A DNA stretch of 64,000 nucleotides from Locusta migratoria (lineage: Eukaryota > Arthropoda > Insecta > Orthoptera > Acrididae): assembly GCA_026315105.1 (NCBI GenBank), contig CM048750.1, positions 107,415,297 to 107,479,296 of the forward strand. Reading direction: 5' to 3'. This document shows positions 55,253 through 64,000 of the stretch, piece after piece. A program made the translations under genes and the position numbers. The notes under the pieces were generated by a model, which saw only the letters and a program-made list of their open reading frames with translations, made no database searches and was not told the DNA's origin. Position 1 is the first letter of the stretch. The number at the start of each line of letters is the position of its first letter.

Positions 55253-55271
55253 AGAGAGAGAGAGAGAGAGC
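55207..55271. repeat. (TG)n followed by (GA)n microsatellite
   Basis: About 21 TG units then TATGA and about 10 GA units. Confidence 0.95.
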
Positions 55272-55619
55272 ACCCATTTGTTTGAGTCTTCTTTTATTCT
55301 GTAGTACTGTTATATTTAATTATACAGAGTGCCGTAAAAGTCGCAAGAGATTTGATTAAAAGGAAACAAGGTATAGTGCAGACGGAAGTTTTAACCCTTT
55401 AACTTGTTATTACCAGTTGGTCACAATTACGCTTCATCATCTTGGTATAATATGTAATTACAACCTAAAAGATACATAAACCATTGAATTGGTAAAAGAG
55501 TCATCTGTGAGATATGCCTCCCGAACTGACACGACAGAGATTTTCGTTTTAAAACAGTTTATAAAAGTGATGCTACTGCAGTTGTCTTAATGGGGAAGAC
55601 ATCTTAAATCAAATCCACC

Positions 55620-55900
55620 GTCTACGTAAACAGTGTACTATATACCAGATAGGTTTGAAGAAAATGGATTTCTCATGGATGCACGAAGATCTAGCAGTTC
55701 AAGAACAGTCACAATTGAGGAAAATGAACTGCGATTAGGCGACTCAAAGAACGCGAACATTCTCCATACGGTTATAAAATTAGCTGGATTTATGACGAAG
55801 ATCAGTGCAAGGAATGTTACACATAAAAGTTTAAGAGTTACATTCTGCGCTTACGACATGTGCTACAGAGCGAAGTCTTCAGCTTTGTGAATTGATCCTT
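55620..55900 (+). pseudogene. Mariner-like (DUF4817-type) transposase N-terminal relic
   Basis: Frame 55,633-55,890 contains RFEENGFLMDARRSSSSRTVT, trimmed here to the pattern ENGFLMDARRS then RTVTIEENE, and a weakly helix-turn-helix-like continuation. The F/L-M-D-x-R-R-S-G-R-P-x-T-V-T-x-E-E-N-E pattern is one I recall from mariner-like HTH proteins. The catalytic part is not found. Confidence 0.4.
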
Positions 55901-57527
55901 CAAGAGAACCATGCTCTGACCAATTCAGTAAAATTGTATGGTCTCATGCGGTCAAGATAAGACATAATTGCACTTACTGCAGAATGTGAACCAAAATAAT
56001 TTGTTACAACAATAACTATACCAACCTGTTGCGATGCTATAGATATTCGTATAGTCAAATAACCATACATCCAGGTTGTTTCGGTATGAGCGTGAAAAAA
56101 GTTCACATGACGGAGAAAATTCTCCACTGAATAATTGGATTTGGGTACCTGCAGACGGAAAAATCAGCTTACGGAGGTACAATCATCTAGCTGTGTTGGC
56201 TTATTTTTACATTGGTTACATTTAACTGTAAATACCACTGACTCAATGAACGTAATGTTTGCACAATATATTAAAACTATATAAACTGACGCTCAACCTC
56301 AGTGCAAGCATGATATCAACGAACAAGTTCTTGACACGCAAAATAGTCCGTGGTGTGTTTCAACCCATGTCACAAACAGCTACAGGTTTGGTAAATAATG
56401 CCTGCTCCATATCCAGTGCAACTTGAGATATGAAAGGGGATTCAGATCACGTTGCATAGTTGGCCAAGAATCACGACCAGTTGCATATTTGTGGGTTCTG
56501 TGAAAATGAATCGGAAGTACTCCATTATTGTATACTATACTTCTCTGAAGAGCACTGAATAATGAACGTGTCTTGTTGATTCATAGCACGTCCTCTTAAA
56601 ACACACTCAACACGATACACCGGAGCCGTCTTATGGATAAGCAGAATTAACAAAACTTGTAACATGACTTCCTACTAATAATTATCTGTTTCCTTCTTTC
56701 CTTGCAGGAAATAAAGGACATTCAATTAAATAAACGGCAAAGCACATTTAAATTTGTTCGCATGTTAGTTTTAAATGAGGGGCTTAAGAAACTACTGCAA
56801 GCAATCGCCATTTTTGATTAAGGTATATATTAAATCTATAAAGATTTCTGTCACGATCAAGATGAGTGGATGGTCTGGGTTGGATTGAGTGTGGTATTCC
56901 TTTAAGTAACACATTTTTACTACTCCCAACCCTTAGATAATTGTAAAATAACATATTTTGACATAGTAAGACACGAACCATTCCGGCAATAGAATTTATG
57001 AAAAAACAACTAGGCTTGAAGGTTATACTAAATTTACCCAGGTTAATTCAAATAAGTGCGCGCCTTTCTTAATAATAACTAACGAACAAGTAAAACAGTA
57101 GCAATTTAAGTAAGTCTCACAGTATTTTAACTAAAAGACAAGAACCAATAACAATAAATCTGAACGATTGAAATAAGTCTGACAATTTGCCCACTGTTAT
57201 ATTCCAAAGGAATTAACGTCACTTCACCAGCATCTCAAGTTTTTCTCGCAACATGGGCTTGTTACATGTACTCCATTGGTATCGAAACCCCGTTTATGTT
57301 CAGAAGCACAACAGCATTCGCCTGCGTACCGGTAATAGTTCGTTGAGAAAAGTCCGACTTAGCCACCCGTATGTTACGCTAGCGACCAAGTTTTTGCTGC
57401 TACGGCGGTGTCGTGTTGTTAGGTTAGCGAGGAGTTGCACCCAAGGGCACGTACTCGGCGAAGGCTCAGTCCGACAGACAGGTGCTCCCAACGGCAGGTA
57501 GCACTCGCGACAACCAGGTGCAATATC
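55901..57527. other. Unassigned AT-rich sequence
   Basis: No element recognised. A GC-richer patch at 57,300-57,500 has open frames on both strands without relatives. Confidence 0.35.
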
Positions 57528-57809
57528 GGCACAGTTTCGAATGTTTTAGCATCTCATCATCAGATGATTTATTAGTTCATTAATTCAGTGTATTTTGGTT
57601 GTGACTTTCAGTGTATTTTGGTCGTGACTTTGTGAGGATTTCTATGAATCTGTGGCAAGACAGAAAACCAGAGCAAGTAAGCACTAAATGTGGGACGCTA
57701 CTCAGAATACATATTTTCTTCAAGATTTTATTAACAGTTCGTTGATTAATTACAAATATATACATTCAGTTACCTCTTAGAAAAAATTTTTGCAAACGGC
57801 ACTACACTT
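57528..57809. other. Unassigned sequence with hammerhead-like motif on minus strand
   Basis: At 57,568-57,530 the minus strand reads CTGATGATGAGATG, loop, CATTCGAAACTGTGCC. This is the only site in the window with the exact CTGATGA box. Nothing else recognised. Confidence 0.4.
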
Positions 57810-58030
57810 AACAACAACAAAAAAAAAAAAAAAAAAAATTCAAATGTTTGTGGAGCTTATGGGTCTTAACTACGGGGTCATCAGTCCCTAAACTTACAAA
57901 CTACTTATGAACTAGCTACGACTAAGGACGACACAAATATTCATGCCCGAGGGGGATTCGATCGCCCGATCGTAGTGGCCGTGCAGACCGTGACTGCAGC
58001 GCCTCAGTCCCCTCGGGCACCGCGACCGGC
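57810..58030 (-). mobile_element. SINE-A copy with long poly(T) 3' tail
   Basis: Complete minus-strand copy. In its own sense it ends TTTGAA then about 19 T and GTTGTTGTT. CTACACTT at 57,802 and 58,031 is the likely target duplication. Shows that this family ends in T and not A. Confidence 0.85.
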
Positions 58031-58558
58031 TACACTTTACAGGTCGTCCATTAATTCTTCTTCAATGTGATATTTATAGTTAGGATATTCAATTTAAGTA
58101 TAGGCATTTTATTTATCTCTTGGTAAAACATTTTACAAATGGCACTACGCTGAAAATATTATTTTTTTACACACACAGAAACTCGGGAGTTATTTACAAA
58201 ATTGTAAGCAAACTAAACCGTACGATTTGACTATAGGCTCAAAGTTTACGAATCAATGGAAATATTATTTTGGTCGTCACTAACACTTACGAAAGTTTTA
58301 GCTTAGCTACATGACATAAATATAATGGCATATTCAATTATGTAATAACAAACGTTTTATTAGAGTTTACAAAGTGTATAAAACAAGATTTATCAGAATA
58401 TTAAACTTAAAATTAAGATTAGATTTAACAGCAGTTGTTTTGGGTCTTATAAATTGATTTAACTGGCGTAGGACATTCTAAAGTAGCATCTTAATCATTA
58501 ATTCAAAAGTTATAGATACTAAGGAGTGCTGGAGGAACTGGGGATGGCAGTAGGTGTT
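58031..58558. other. Unassigned AT-rich sequence
   Basis: Nothing recognised. Confidence 0.4.
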
Positions 58559-58749
58559 GCCGGCCGCGGTGGCCGAGGGGACTGAGGCGCTTCAGTCACG
58601 GTCTGCACGGCCACTACGGTCGGGGGTTCGAATCCCCCCTCGGGCATGGATATTTGTGCCGTCCTTAGTATAAGGTAGTTGATAAGTAGTTTGTAAGTTT
58701 AGGAACTGATGACCCCGTAGTTAAGTCCCATAAGCTTAACAAACATTTG
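58559..58749 (+). mobile_element. SINE-A reference copy, complete, plus strand
   Basis: The best-preserved copy. The head starts GGCCGCGGTGGCCGAGGG with Pol III A box at about 58,568-58,582, and B box GGGTTCGAATCCC at 58,624-58,636; class-II (Leu/Ser-like) tRNA shape. The body has GGATATTTGTGCCGTCCTTA, the tail CTGATGACCCCGTAGTTAAG. Target duplication AGTAGGTGT at 58,549 and 58,750. SINEs carry no protein and move with LINE enzymes; the tail similarity to the I-group LINE end at 12.9 kb hints at a partner (inference). Confidence 0.9.
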
Positions 58750-58810
58750 AGTAGGTGTGGAGAAGAGGAGGGGGGGTCAGGGAGTGAGAAGAAGAAAAAG
58801 AGTGAAGAGA

Positions 58811-58813
<3 letters not shown>

Positions 58814-58854
<41 letters not shown>
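58814..58854. repeat. (GT)n microsatellite
   Basis: About 20 GT units, 60 bp downstream of the SINE. Confidence 0.95.
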
Positions 58855-58855
<1 letters not shown>

Positions 58856-59774
58856 GTGGGTATATCTTTCAGAATCACTGTTTAGTTCTTCACATTTTAA
58901 CAGTCTTTGTTATTCTGAAAGAATGAGTTGTTCGTTGATTCTGATGCACCTTGAGAATGGCGTGTGGTGATTTATGTTTGTGGTTGCAAAATTTCTAATT
59001 CTTCAAGAAAGTCCAAGTTTATTCCGTTGCCGACAGGGTGTTTTATATGGGGAATGGTTTTTGTTTCTAGTGGAATATGTGTTTTCTGCAAGATGGGTGT
59101 AAAATTGGATTTGTGTAAGTTTTAGTGTAAAATACTACATTTCTGTTTCGATGTTTAAAAACCAAATACTTCGAAATAAAAGGTCATATAAATATCACAG
59201 AAATAGTTATTATTATTTTGGTATATTACAATATTATTCAAATAATTAAATCATATAATGAAATATTAGTGTGTTATATGTAAAAGGGTGTGATTTTTCT
59301 TTAGTGTTATGTTTAGTTTAGTAAGACTGTATAAGATATTACTGATAAATGGCCTAGAGACATGTTTTCTTTATTCGGCTGTTGAAGATAGGTTGTTGAT
59401 GTTGTTGTTTGCTTGCAGTTACTTTTTTCATCCAAATCATCAACTATGGTTCGTCTTACTAGATCTCAGAGAGCTACATTTGTCAATGACGTACACTAAA
59501 GCAAGATTTGAGAAACTTTAAACCTCTCTGTGAGAACATAATCATTAACATGAAGATTAAATACTTTTTAATGTTTTAAACTACGTCTTAAGATAAGTTT
59601 TAAGGTAAGGACGTTAACTGCTCATGGTTATGTTTCTTAGCATTGTTAACATTCACACAGTGAACAAATATTTGCGACTAATTGTCGTTCAATATCCACA
59701 TATCATAATAATGGCTAAGCACAAGGATTCAATATGGAATCAGATTTCATAATTTAAAGCTATTATTTTTTATT
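58855..59774. other. Unassigned AT-rich sequence
   Basis: Nothing recognised. Confidence 0.4.
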
Positions 59775-60355
59775 AAGAATATAAACCGATACCACTTGTG
59801 GATGATTTTATTACATTTTGGATGACCGGTTCCAACACAATTGGTTGTCAACTCCATATCTGCAACTATAAAATTTTACGAAATAATACCTCGTGTGTCA
59901 TAGTGCTTCATGTCTAAGTCATAAAAGTCACATACATATTTTAAATGTACTGTCTTAAGTACATAGAAACGAGAAGTGTCAAATTTATTTATCGTAGATC
60001 GTCACTTTAAAAAATCAGTCAACACATTTTCCTTACTTCTTCACACTGTTTGTAGAATCTGCTGCTTAAAACAGTATGAACAACTGAGAAAAAAAATGTG
60101 AGTCCGTTTTATTTAAAAAGTGAGGAGCTGTGGCAAATAATTTTAAATTTGATACATCTAGATCCTATGTATGTAATACAGTTCATCTAAAATGTGTACG
60201 TGACTTTTGTAACTTAAGACATGAAGCACTATGTCACATGAGGTGCTATTTTTGTAAAAAATTAGAGTTGCAGATCTGAAGACGATAATCAGAATTGTCG
60301 AAACCGGTCATCTAAAATAAAATCTTCAACAAGCGATCTGGGCATATATATTTAG
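59775..60355. repeat. Foldback element with hammerhead-like motif
   Basis: Diverged inverted arms of about 210 bp (GTGCTTCATGTCTAAGT near 59,907 pairs with ACTTAAGACATGAAGCAC near 60,211). The right arm has CTGAAGACGATAATCAG...TTGTCGAAACCGGTC at 60,274-60,309, with AGAT/ATCT able to pair outside it. The left arm version is degenerate. Confidence 0.7.
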
Positions 60356-60584
60356 GTAGCCCCCTCGCTTGAAAAATGTAAGCATATACAGCTATTATTG
60401 TTATAAAATTATTTATTTAGTTTTTATAGTAGGATCACCTAGAATTTTATTTAGTCTGATAAGTACTAATTTAAAGAAAGCTAGCTTATGTTGATATGGA
60501 TGACATGATGTATTATGACATATACGTTTGCTGTTTTTGTGTGCTATGCAAAGGTCAAGTGATAATTACGTTGACCTTATCTTA
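60356..60584. other. Unassigned sequence
   Basis: Nothing recognised. Confidence 0.35.
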
Positions 60585-60780
60585 GATCGTCTTCAGAATC
60601 ATATATACAGCCCATATGGCTGGTGCTAACTTCTCCAGGACCGCAGTGACTGCACTCTGTGGCTAAACGTTGGTATCTGCTCAACGTGCAGAGACAGAAG
60701 CCCTGGATAAGTTAGCCCGTGCCACATGGGCTGTATACATGATTCTGAAGATAACCTAAACTAAGGTCGAAATCGATTAA
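60585..60780. repeat. Foldback with short inner hairpin and hammerhead-like motif
   Basis: Arms of about 55 bp (CTTCAGAATCATATATACAG left, CTGTATACATGATTCTGAAG right). At 60,743-60,777 the plus strand reads CTGAAGATAACCT, loop, AAGGTCGAAATCGAT. Confidence 0.7.
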
Positions 60781-60964
60781 ACAAATAACCTTCTGTGGGC
60801 TAGACTGTTTTTGAACATAAACATCTCTAAAGACGATCACTGTTCTTTATTTGTCAATGTTATCCAAATTAATAATTGATCCCAGACTGAGTTTTAAGTG
60901 CTTCTCTAAACTGTATTATGGGGTGAACGTATTTAGTTTCTAAATTCAGGTTTCAATAATAGTG

Positions 60965-61148
60965 ATTGTTCCAGTATACAGAAACAAGGTTTCATCAACA
61001 CGCCATTCATAATAAATGATTTTGTCAGTTTCAGTTAGGTTTGAGTTTGAAAATCAAATTAGTAAGGAGAAAACCTAACTGAAACTGACAAAATCATTTA
61101 TTATGAACGGCGTGTTGATGAAACCTTGTTTCTGTATACTGGAACAAT
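60965..61148. repeat. Near-perfect palindrome, 77-bp arms
   Basis: Arms 60,965-61,041 and 61,072-61,148 differ at about one position and enclose a 30-bp loop. It is the best-matched inverted repeat in the window, so either recent or kept by gene conversion. No coding, no recognised family. Confidence 0.85.
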
Positions 61149-61862
61149 CATGATGAAGTTATTGGCAAGTTTGCCAGTTCATGTTCCGTGTATATTTTGT
61201 TTTTGAAGTTAAAGCAATTATTTGACAGGACTAACTCAAGTAAGTGCATTACCTTATAGATTTATATCTTCCTAAGTTTTTTATGATGCATTAGGTCATT
61301 TTTTATTATTTGCAATGTGCCTGTTATAGCTATATTGGAGTACAGGTTGACTTTGTGAAGGGATGTAAACGTTGCTGAACTGAGGATTGTCTCTGGTTCT
61401 TTCAATTAACTAATAACGGTTTTTATGATGTAGCTGGTTGGAAATGTGAAGTACTTTTTGAGTAATTCACGCAGTTTTTCTTGGATTATTTATCGAATTA
61501 ACTGTCCAATGTATTTACATTTCTGTGAATCTTGGGATGTGTTGGGAGCTATAACGTTTATTAATTCACATGCTTCATATTTCATATATACAGATAAACT
61601 ACCACATCAGACGATGAATAGTGCATCATTCCCCACGAGTCTGCATACATTTCTTTAAATCAACACTTAACAGAATAAACAAAATCCAACACGACACTAC
61701 AACGAAACTAAGGAAACAAATATTGTGAAAACAATTCTTATGAGCAAACCGTAGTTTTATTTGGATAAATTAATGGCTTGCAATCAATATCAAACGCAGA
61801 ACAAAAACAAGTATGTCTCTGCACCATTTATCAATAAAATCTCATAAAAACGTGCTGCCGTG
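61149..61862. other. Unassigned AT-rich sequence
   Basis: Nothing recognised. Confidence 0.4.
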
Positions 61863-61958
61863 TTGAATGACCGCGTGGTCTACACAGTCATGCTGTGGAC
61901 TGGACAGCCGTTCCCGCCGAACGTTCAGGTCCTCCGTCGGGCATGGGTGTGTGTGTGC

Positions 61959-61999
<41 letters not shown>
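61863..61999 (+). repeat. SINE-B head joined to (TG)n
   Basis: tRNA-like head from GACCGCGTGGTCTACAC to CAGGTCCTCCGTCGGGCATG, then a TG/CG microsatellite from about 61,946. The SINE body is missing; the microsatellite may have grown from the GGGTGTGTGT start of the body. Confidence 0.6.
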
Positions 62000-62015
62000 C
62001 AAGCCCGCACATAAA

Positions 62016-62200
62016 ATGTATTCCAAGCCACAGTTACTTGTTAAAAAATCTTGTAATGACTTCACATTTAATGCACGTACTCTGCCGTCATTCTCAAGTG
62101 CTCATCATTGCTAAAATAAACCACAAATCAGGAAGATTTATAAAAATACAAGGTTAAGACAGAAATATAGAATAGGATACATTACATGTATGAATAACGT
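62016..62200. repeat. Outer inverted repeat, left arm
   Basis: Pairs with 63,640-63,845 (CCAAGCCACAGTT and AAGATTTATAAAAATACAAGG blocks, diverged). Encloses the palindrome at 62,215 and 1 kb of unassigned DNA. Confidence 0.65.
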
Positions 62201-62214
62201 CAGAAAAACGTTAT

Positions 62215-62670
62215 AAAATATGATCCTGTAGGTATCATTGTGGACAACATTTCTGTTCGACCAAGTTATACAATAGCCTGCGCTTTAGAGTGGTCAATCC
62301 TATTCTACCTTGTATCATTCTTCTAGGTAAAAGTCAAGCCACTTTCGTCAACTCGATAGTGCTCTCTCTCTCTCTCTCTCTCTCTCTAAGGAGCTCCACA
62401 TGCCTGTCTGGACAAGCTGACTACAAGCTTAAAACTAATTGTAAGACAGTGTACAAACAGTTTTTAACTCGTAGTCAGTTTGTCCAGACAGGCATATGGA
62501 GATCCTTACACAGAGAAAGCACTATCGAATTGACGAAAGTTGTTCGATTTTTACCTAGATTGGAAGAATGATACGTCAAAATTGAATAGGATGACAACTC
62601 TAAAGCGCAGGCTATTGTTCAACTTGGTCGAGATACAAATGTTGTCCACAATGATACCTACAGTATCTTC
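62215..62670. repeat. 455-bp foldback with (CT)n
   Basis: Arms of about 215 bp meet near 62,445 (GCCTGTCTGGACAAGCTGACTAC left, complement right). A (CT)n run at 62,361-62,387 in the left arm is only GAGAAAG in the right arm, so the microsatellite grew after the palindrome formed. Confidence 0.8.
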
Positions 62671-63639
62671 TTATATTAATATATACAAAAATTTAGGTGT
62701 TTGTGCCTATATTTCACTCTGCAGCCAAAACTACACATCAGAAACGAATAGTGTTTGAATATGGTAATAAGTATCAGTCTCCCATTGTGCACTATGGTGG
62801 TAGAGAGTTGATAACGATAAGGGAGTGGAAGATATGTGAGTTGAAAGTTACCGACTTATATAAAATTCTACGTTTGGGTGTCAATATAGCATTCCAAAAC
62901 ACACAGCCTTCAACTGACATGTGCTTGGCATAGATAATGCCATCTCTCTTTATTTTAACCTCCTCGGATGCACTTTCTTCAGTTGTTTTTCTGCACCAAG
63001 CGTACGAATAAAGGAAAATACTTTGAAAAGTAAAAGTTCTAAGAAAGATTCCAAAGCGTAAGAAAGAAATTACGCGTTTTCGATCCGTTTCTAAACGACA
63101 GAAAAGGGCAAAGAAAAGTGAAGATACAGACGACAGAACCTTGAAATTTGTAGACGTTGTTTATCTTACACTGTAGGTATCAGCGAATTTTTGATATTCC
63201 CATCCGTAAGGGGGTGAAATACGGGATGAACGGTTTTTTGAAAAGACGTTGCTATTCAGGCAATTTTGATGCAAGAAGTACAGAACTTCGGTTTTAGATT
63301 TTTGACTGGCATTTTGAAAACACGTGTTTCGTTATTTTTTTTTTAATTTCAACCCTTAACCGGCTGAAATAAGAGAAAATCTTTTAAAGGTGCTACTAAG
63401 ACTATTATGATGCTAGATATGCGAAAATTTGGATTTGGAACCGTGATTAAATGTGTTTCTGGATGTTTTGAATTCTGCCATCAGTGGTGCAATAGGCGGT
63501 GACAAGTTGTATCAAAATACTTGACTGGGAAAACATTTTTAAAGCTAAATCTATGAAAATTTATATTTAAAGTAGAAACAACCAATCCAGACCTTCCAGT
63601 CTACGCGTGCGAAAAAGCGTAAATTAACCTAACGTTTTA
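62671..63639. other. Unassigned sequence
   Basis: Open frames at 62,697-62,933 without relatives. The 63,040-63,560 stretch (CCCATCCGTAAGGGGGTGAA) looks like a dispersed repeat by style, not identified. Confidence 0.35.
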
Positions 63640-63845
63640 TTATTTTTATAAATGTAATGTATCCTGATTTATATTTCCGTCTTATCCTTGTATTTCCATA
63701 AATCTTACTTATTATGGTTGATTTTAGCAATGCTGAGCAGTTGAGAATGCCGGCATAGTACCTCGAATCTAGTTGTGCAATAAATGTGAGGTCATTAAAA
63801 GATTTTTTTAACAAACAACTGTGGCTTGGTAATGTCATACCCCCA
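63640..63845. repeat. Outer inverted repeat, right arm
   Basis: Inverse of 62,016-62,200 with indels; about 1.4 kb between the arms. Confidence 0.65.
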
Positions 63846-64000
63846 TGAATGCCATTCACAGATTGTCAACTAATCACAATCCTCGGTGCTGTTCAATAGG
63901 CAGGCCTGTATTTAATCCTCGTATAATCTGAGAGTCCCACACTCTAGGTTTCTTACTGATCAGTGATAGCCTATCGTTGGATTTTGCACGACAGATTTAC
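63846..64000. other. Unassigned window end
   Basis: Nothing recognised. Confidence 0.4.

Noticed and set aside
55207..55271. Cys/Val-rich and Thr/His-rich frames near 55.1-55.3 kb
   Set aside because: These are translations of the (TG)n and (GA)n microsatellites.
1..64000. CRISPR array, bacterial operon or phage
   Set aside because: No regularly spaced short repeats with unique spacers, no ribosome-binding sites or gene clusters; the content is typical of an animal genome.

Overview
The window looks like intergenic DNA from a large, repeat-rich animal genome, most likely an orthopteran such as a Schistocerca-type grasshopper. The species-level guess is inference. It rests on about twelve copies of one tRNA-headed SINE and on Tc1/mariner and LINE families that I associate from memory with grasshoppers. 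No intact host gene is visible. Nearly every recognisable protein segment belongs to a decayed transposable element, and the stretches between are mostly AT-rich sequence with no readable coding.

Layout. 1-6.8 kb: SINE tail, a decayed Jockey-type LINE relic (minus strand), a SINE interrupted by a tRNA-like dimer, a GC-rich patch, a foldback and a 936-bp hAT-like insertion. 6.85-12.93 kb: a complete but inactivated 6.07-kb I-group non-LTR retrotransposon with a perfect 13-bp target duplication, lying inside an older mosaic repeat. 13-14.4 kb: rest of that mosaic and a foldback. 14.4-17.8 kb: mostly unique AT-rich DNA with one weak exon candidate. 17.8-20.7 kb: Tc1 and mariner relics with nested insertions. 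22-25 kb: SINE and a tRNA-like repeat cluster. 25.9-28.7 kb: fragments of one Tc1 family in both orientations. 29.5-35.6 kb: SINEs, small orphan ORF, possible LTR-type leader, mariner pieces. 36.1-38.7 kb: CR1-like tail, a GC island with a TATA box, a compound foldback. 38.8-42.7 kb: a 3.9-kb hAT element with perfect 8-bp target duplication carrying a piggyBac-type relic. 43.3-46.5 kb: Tc1 nested in Tc1. 46.6-50.5 kb: CR1-like tails, a large inverted repeat of a THAP-type first exon, a foldback, a second GC island. 50.7-58.8 kb: direct repeats, SINEs, R1- and RTE-like LINE tails. 59-64 kb: a cluster of palindromes and foldbacks.

The most unusual signal is a short structured motif found at about ten loci, mostly inside foldback elements: a CTGANGA-like box, one extra base, a small stem-loop, then CGAAA followed by a short self-complementary NCSGNT-like sequence. 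It resembles a hammerhead ribozyme core, as known from Penelope-like elements, but with a one-nucleotide insertion. Other notable points are the THAP exon arranged as a long hairpin and two GC islands that share ordered motifs 13 kb apart.

Limits: all family assignments are by eye. Boundaries given as 'about' can be off by tens of bases, and no database search or folding was run.
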